In this document: piece by piece, positions 63,371 through 64,000 of the stretch
How the letters are laid out: each line of letters starts with the position of its first letter
Position numbering within the stretch: position 1 is the stretch's first letter
NCBI GenBank assembly: GCA_949358305.1
Contig: OX442314.1
Location: 38,165,211 to 38,229,210 of the forward strand
Length of the DNA stretch: 64,000 nucleotides
Direction: 5' to 3'
Origin: Strigamia acuminata
Taxonomy: Eukaryota > Arthropoda > Chilopoda > Geophilomorpha > Linotaeniidae
The notes under the pieces: generated by a model
Seen by the model: only the letters and a program-made list of their open reading frames with translations
What the model was told of the DNA's origin: nothing
Databases searched by the model: none
Translations under genes and position numbers: made by a program

Positions 63371-64000
63371 AAAAAAAATCCGTTTTATTCTCGTGTTATT
63401 TCCGTTTTGGTGCGGAAATTGTAATTCTTAAAAAAAAAATTAAGAAAGAAAAAATCCGTTTTATTCGCGTTTTATTTCCGTTTTATATCAATTTTATTTC
63501 CGTTTTACTCGCGTTTTTTTTCCGTTTTATTTTAATTTTATTTCCGTTTTATTCGCGTTTTATTTCCGTTTTGGCGCGGAAATTGGAATTCTTAAAAAAA
63601 TTAAATTAAAAAGAAAAATTGGTTTTATTTCCGTTTTATTCGCCTTTTATATCCGTTTTATTTCCGTTTTATTCGCGTTTTATTTCCGTTGTATTTGTGT
63701 TTTATTTTCGTTTTATTCGCGTTTTATTTCCGTCTTATTTCCGTTTGATTTCTGTCTGATTTTGGTTTTATTCGCGTTTTATTCGCGTTTTATTTCCGTT
63801 TTATTTTCGTTTTATTTTCGTCTTATTTCCGTTTGATTTCCGTTTGATTTCGGTTTTATTCGCGTTTTATTCGCGTTTTATTTCAGTTTTATTCTCGTTT
63901 TATTCCCGTTTTATTCCTGTTTTATTCTCGTTTTATTCCCGTTTTATTCCCGTTTTATTCTCGTTTTATCTCCGTTTTATTCTGTAAATTGTTTTAAATT
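63371..64000. repeat. CGTTTTATTTC minisatellite running off the window
   Basis: Dozens of copies of an 11-12 bp unit (TTCCGTTTTATT, TTCGCGTTTTAT) interrupted by two A-rich spacers; continues to the window end. Confidence 0.95.

Overview
This window looks like nuclear DNA of an invertebrate animal, most likely a protostome and perhaps an ecdysozoan. It is AT-rich, full of tandem repeats and transposon debris, and its genes are split by introns that are often only 54-140 bp long. Animal-specific families are present: Popeye, netrin, DEG/ENaC, CCP/sushi and GT49. A 5S rRNA gene has the expected animal-type sequence. The species cannot be fixed from the sequence alone.

Layout. 1-2.5 kb: edge of a minisatellite, an inverted copy of a flank found upstream of the GT49 genes, and a relic of an unusual zinc-binding protein. 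4.7-13.3 kb, minus strand: a complete Popeye-domain (POPDC) gene with two alternative 3' exons. 18.2-21.0 kb: a stop-bearing CCP exon (minus), then a complete plus-strand gene for a small type II membrane protein with two CCP domains. 21.9-37.5 kb: two recently duplicated GT49 glycosyltransferase genes (A, B). Between them lies a complete, very young Ty3/gypsy-class retrotransposon (24769-35549) with identical-looking 623-bp LTRs, a 4-bp target duplication, gag, pol and an extra third ORF. 38.2-48.7 kb, minus strand: a DEG/ENaC channel gene whose exons encode two complete channel subunits in one reading frame, with introns swollen by a Tc1 transposon (itself split by a solo LTR), a hAT-like element, MULE debris and LTR-like repeats. 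48.8-53.8 kb: decayed mobile elements (MULE, PIF/Harbinger-like with a nested palindromic element, copia). 53.8-56.8 kb: a third, diverged GT49 gene (C). 57.0-64.0 kb: a C2H2 zinc-finger gene (minus), head to head with a small unrecognised gene (plus), a 5S rRNA gene, the last two exons of a netrin gene (minus) and long AT-rich minisatellites.

The gene models are hand-built from splice signals, reading phase and family motifs. Coding lengths come out as whole numbers of codons for POPDC (both 3' ends), CCP, GT49 A/B/C, DEG/ENaC, zinc-finger and the small gene, which is the main internal check. No shared pathway links the genes.

The most unusual items are the fused two-subunit DEG/ENaC gene with an in-frame 9-residue duplication in its second pore, the third ORF of the retrotransposon (a zinc-binding protein that also exists as an independent relic at 1.9-2.4 kb), and GT49 copy B, which has lost an aspartate of its DxD metal site.
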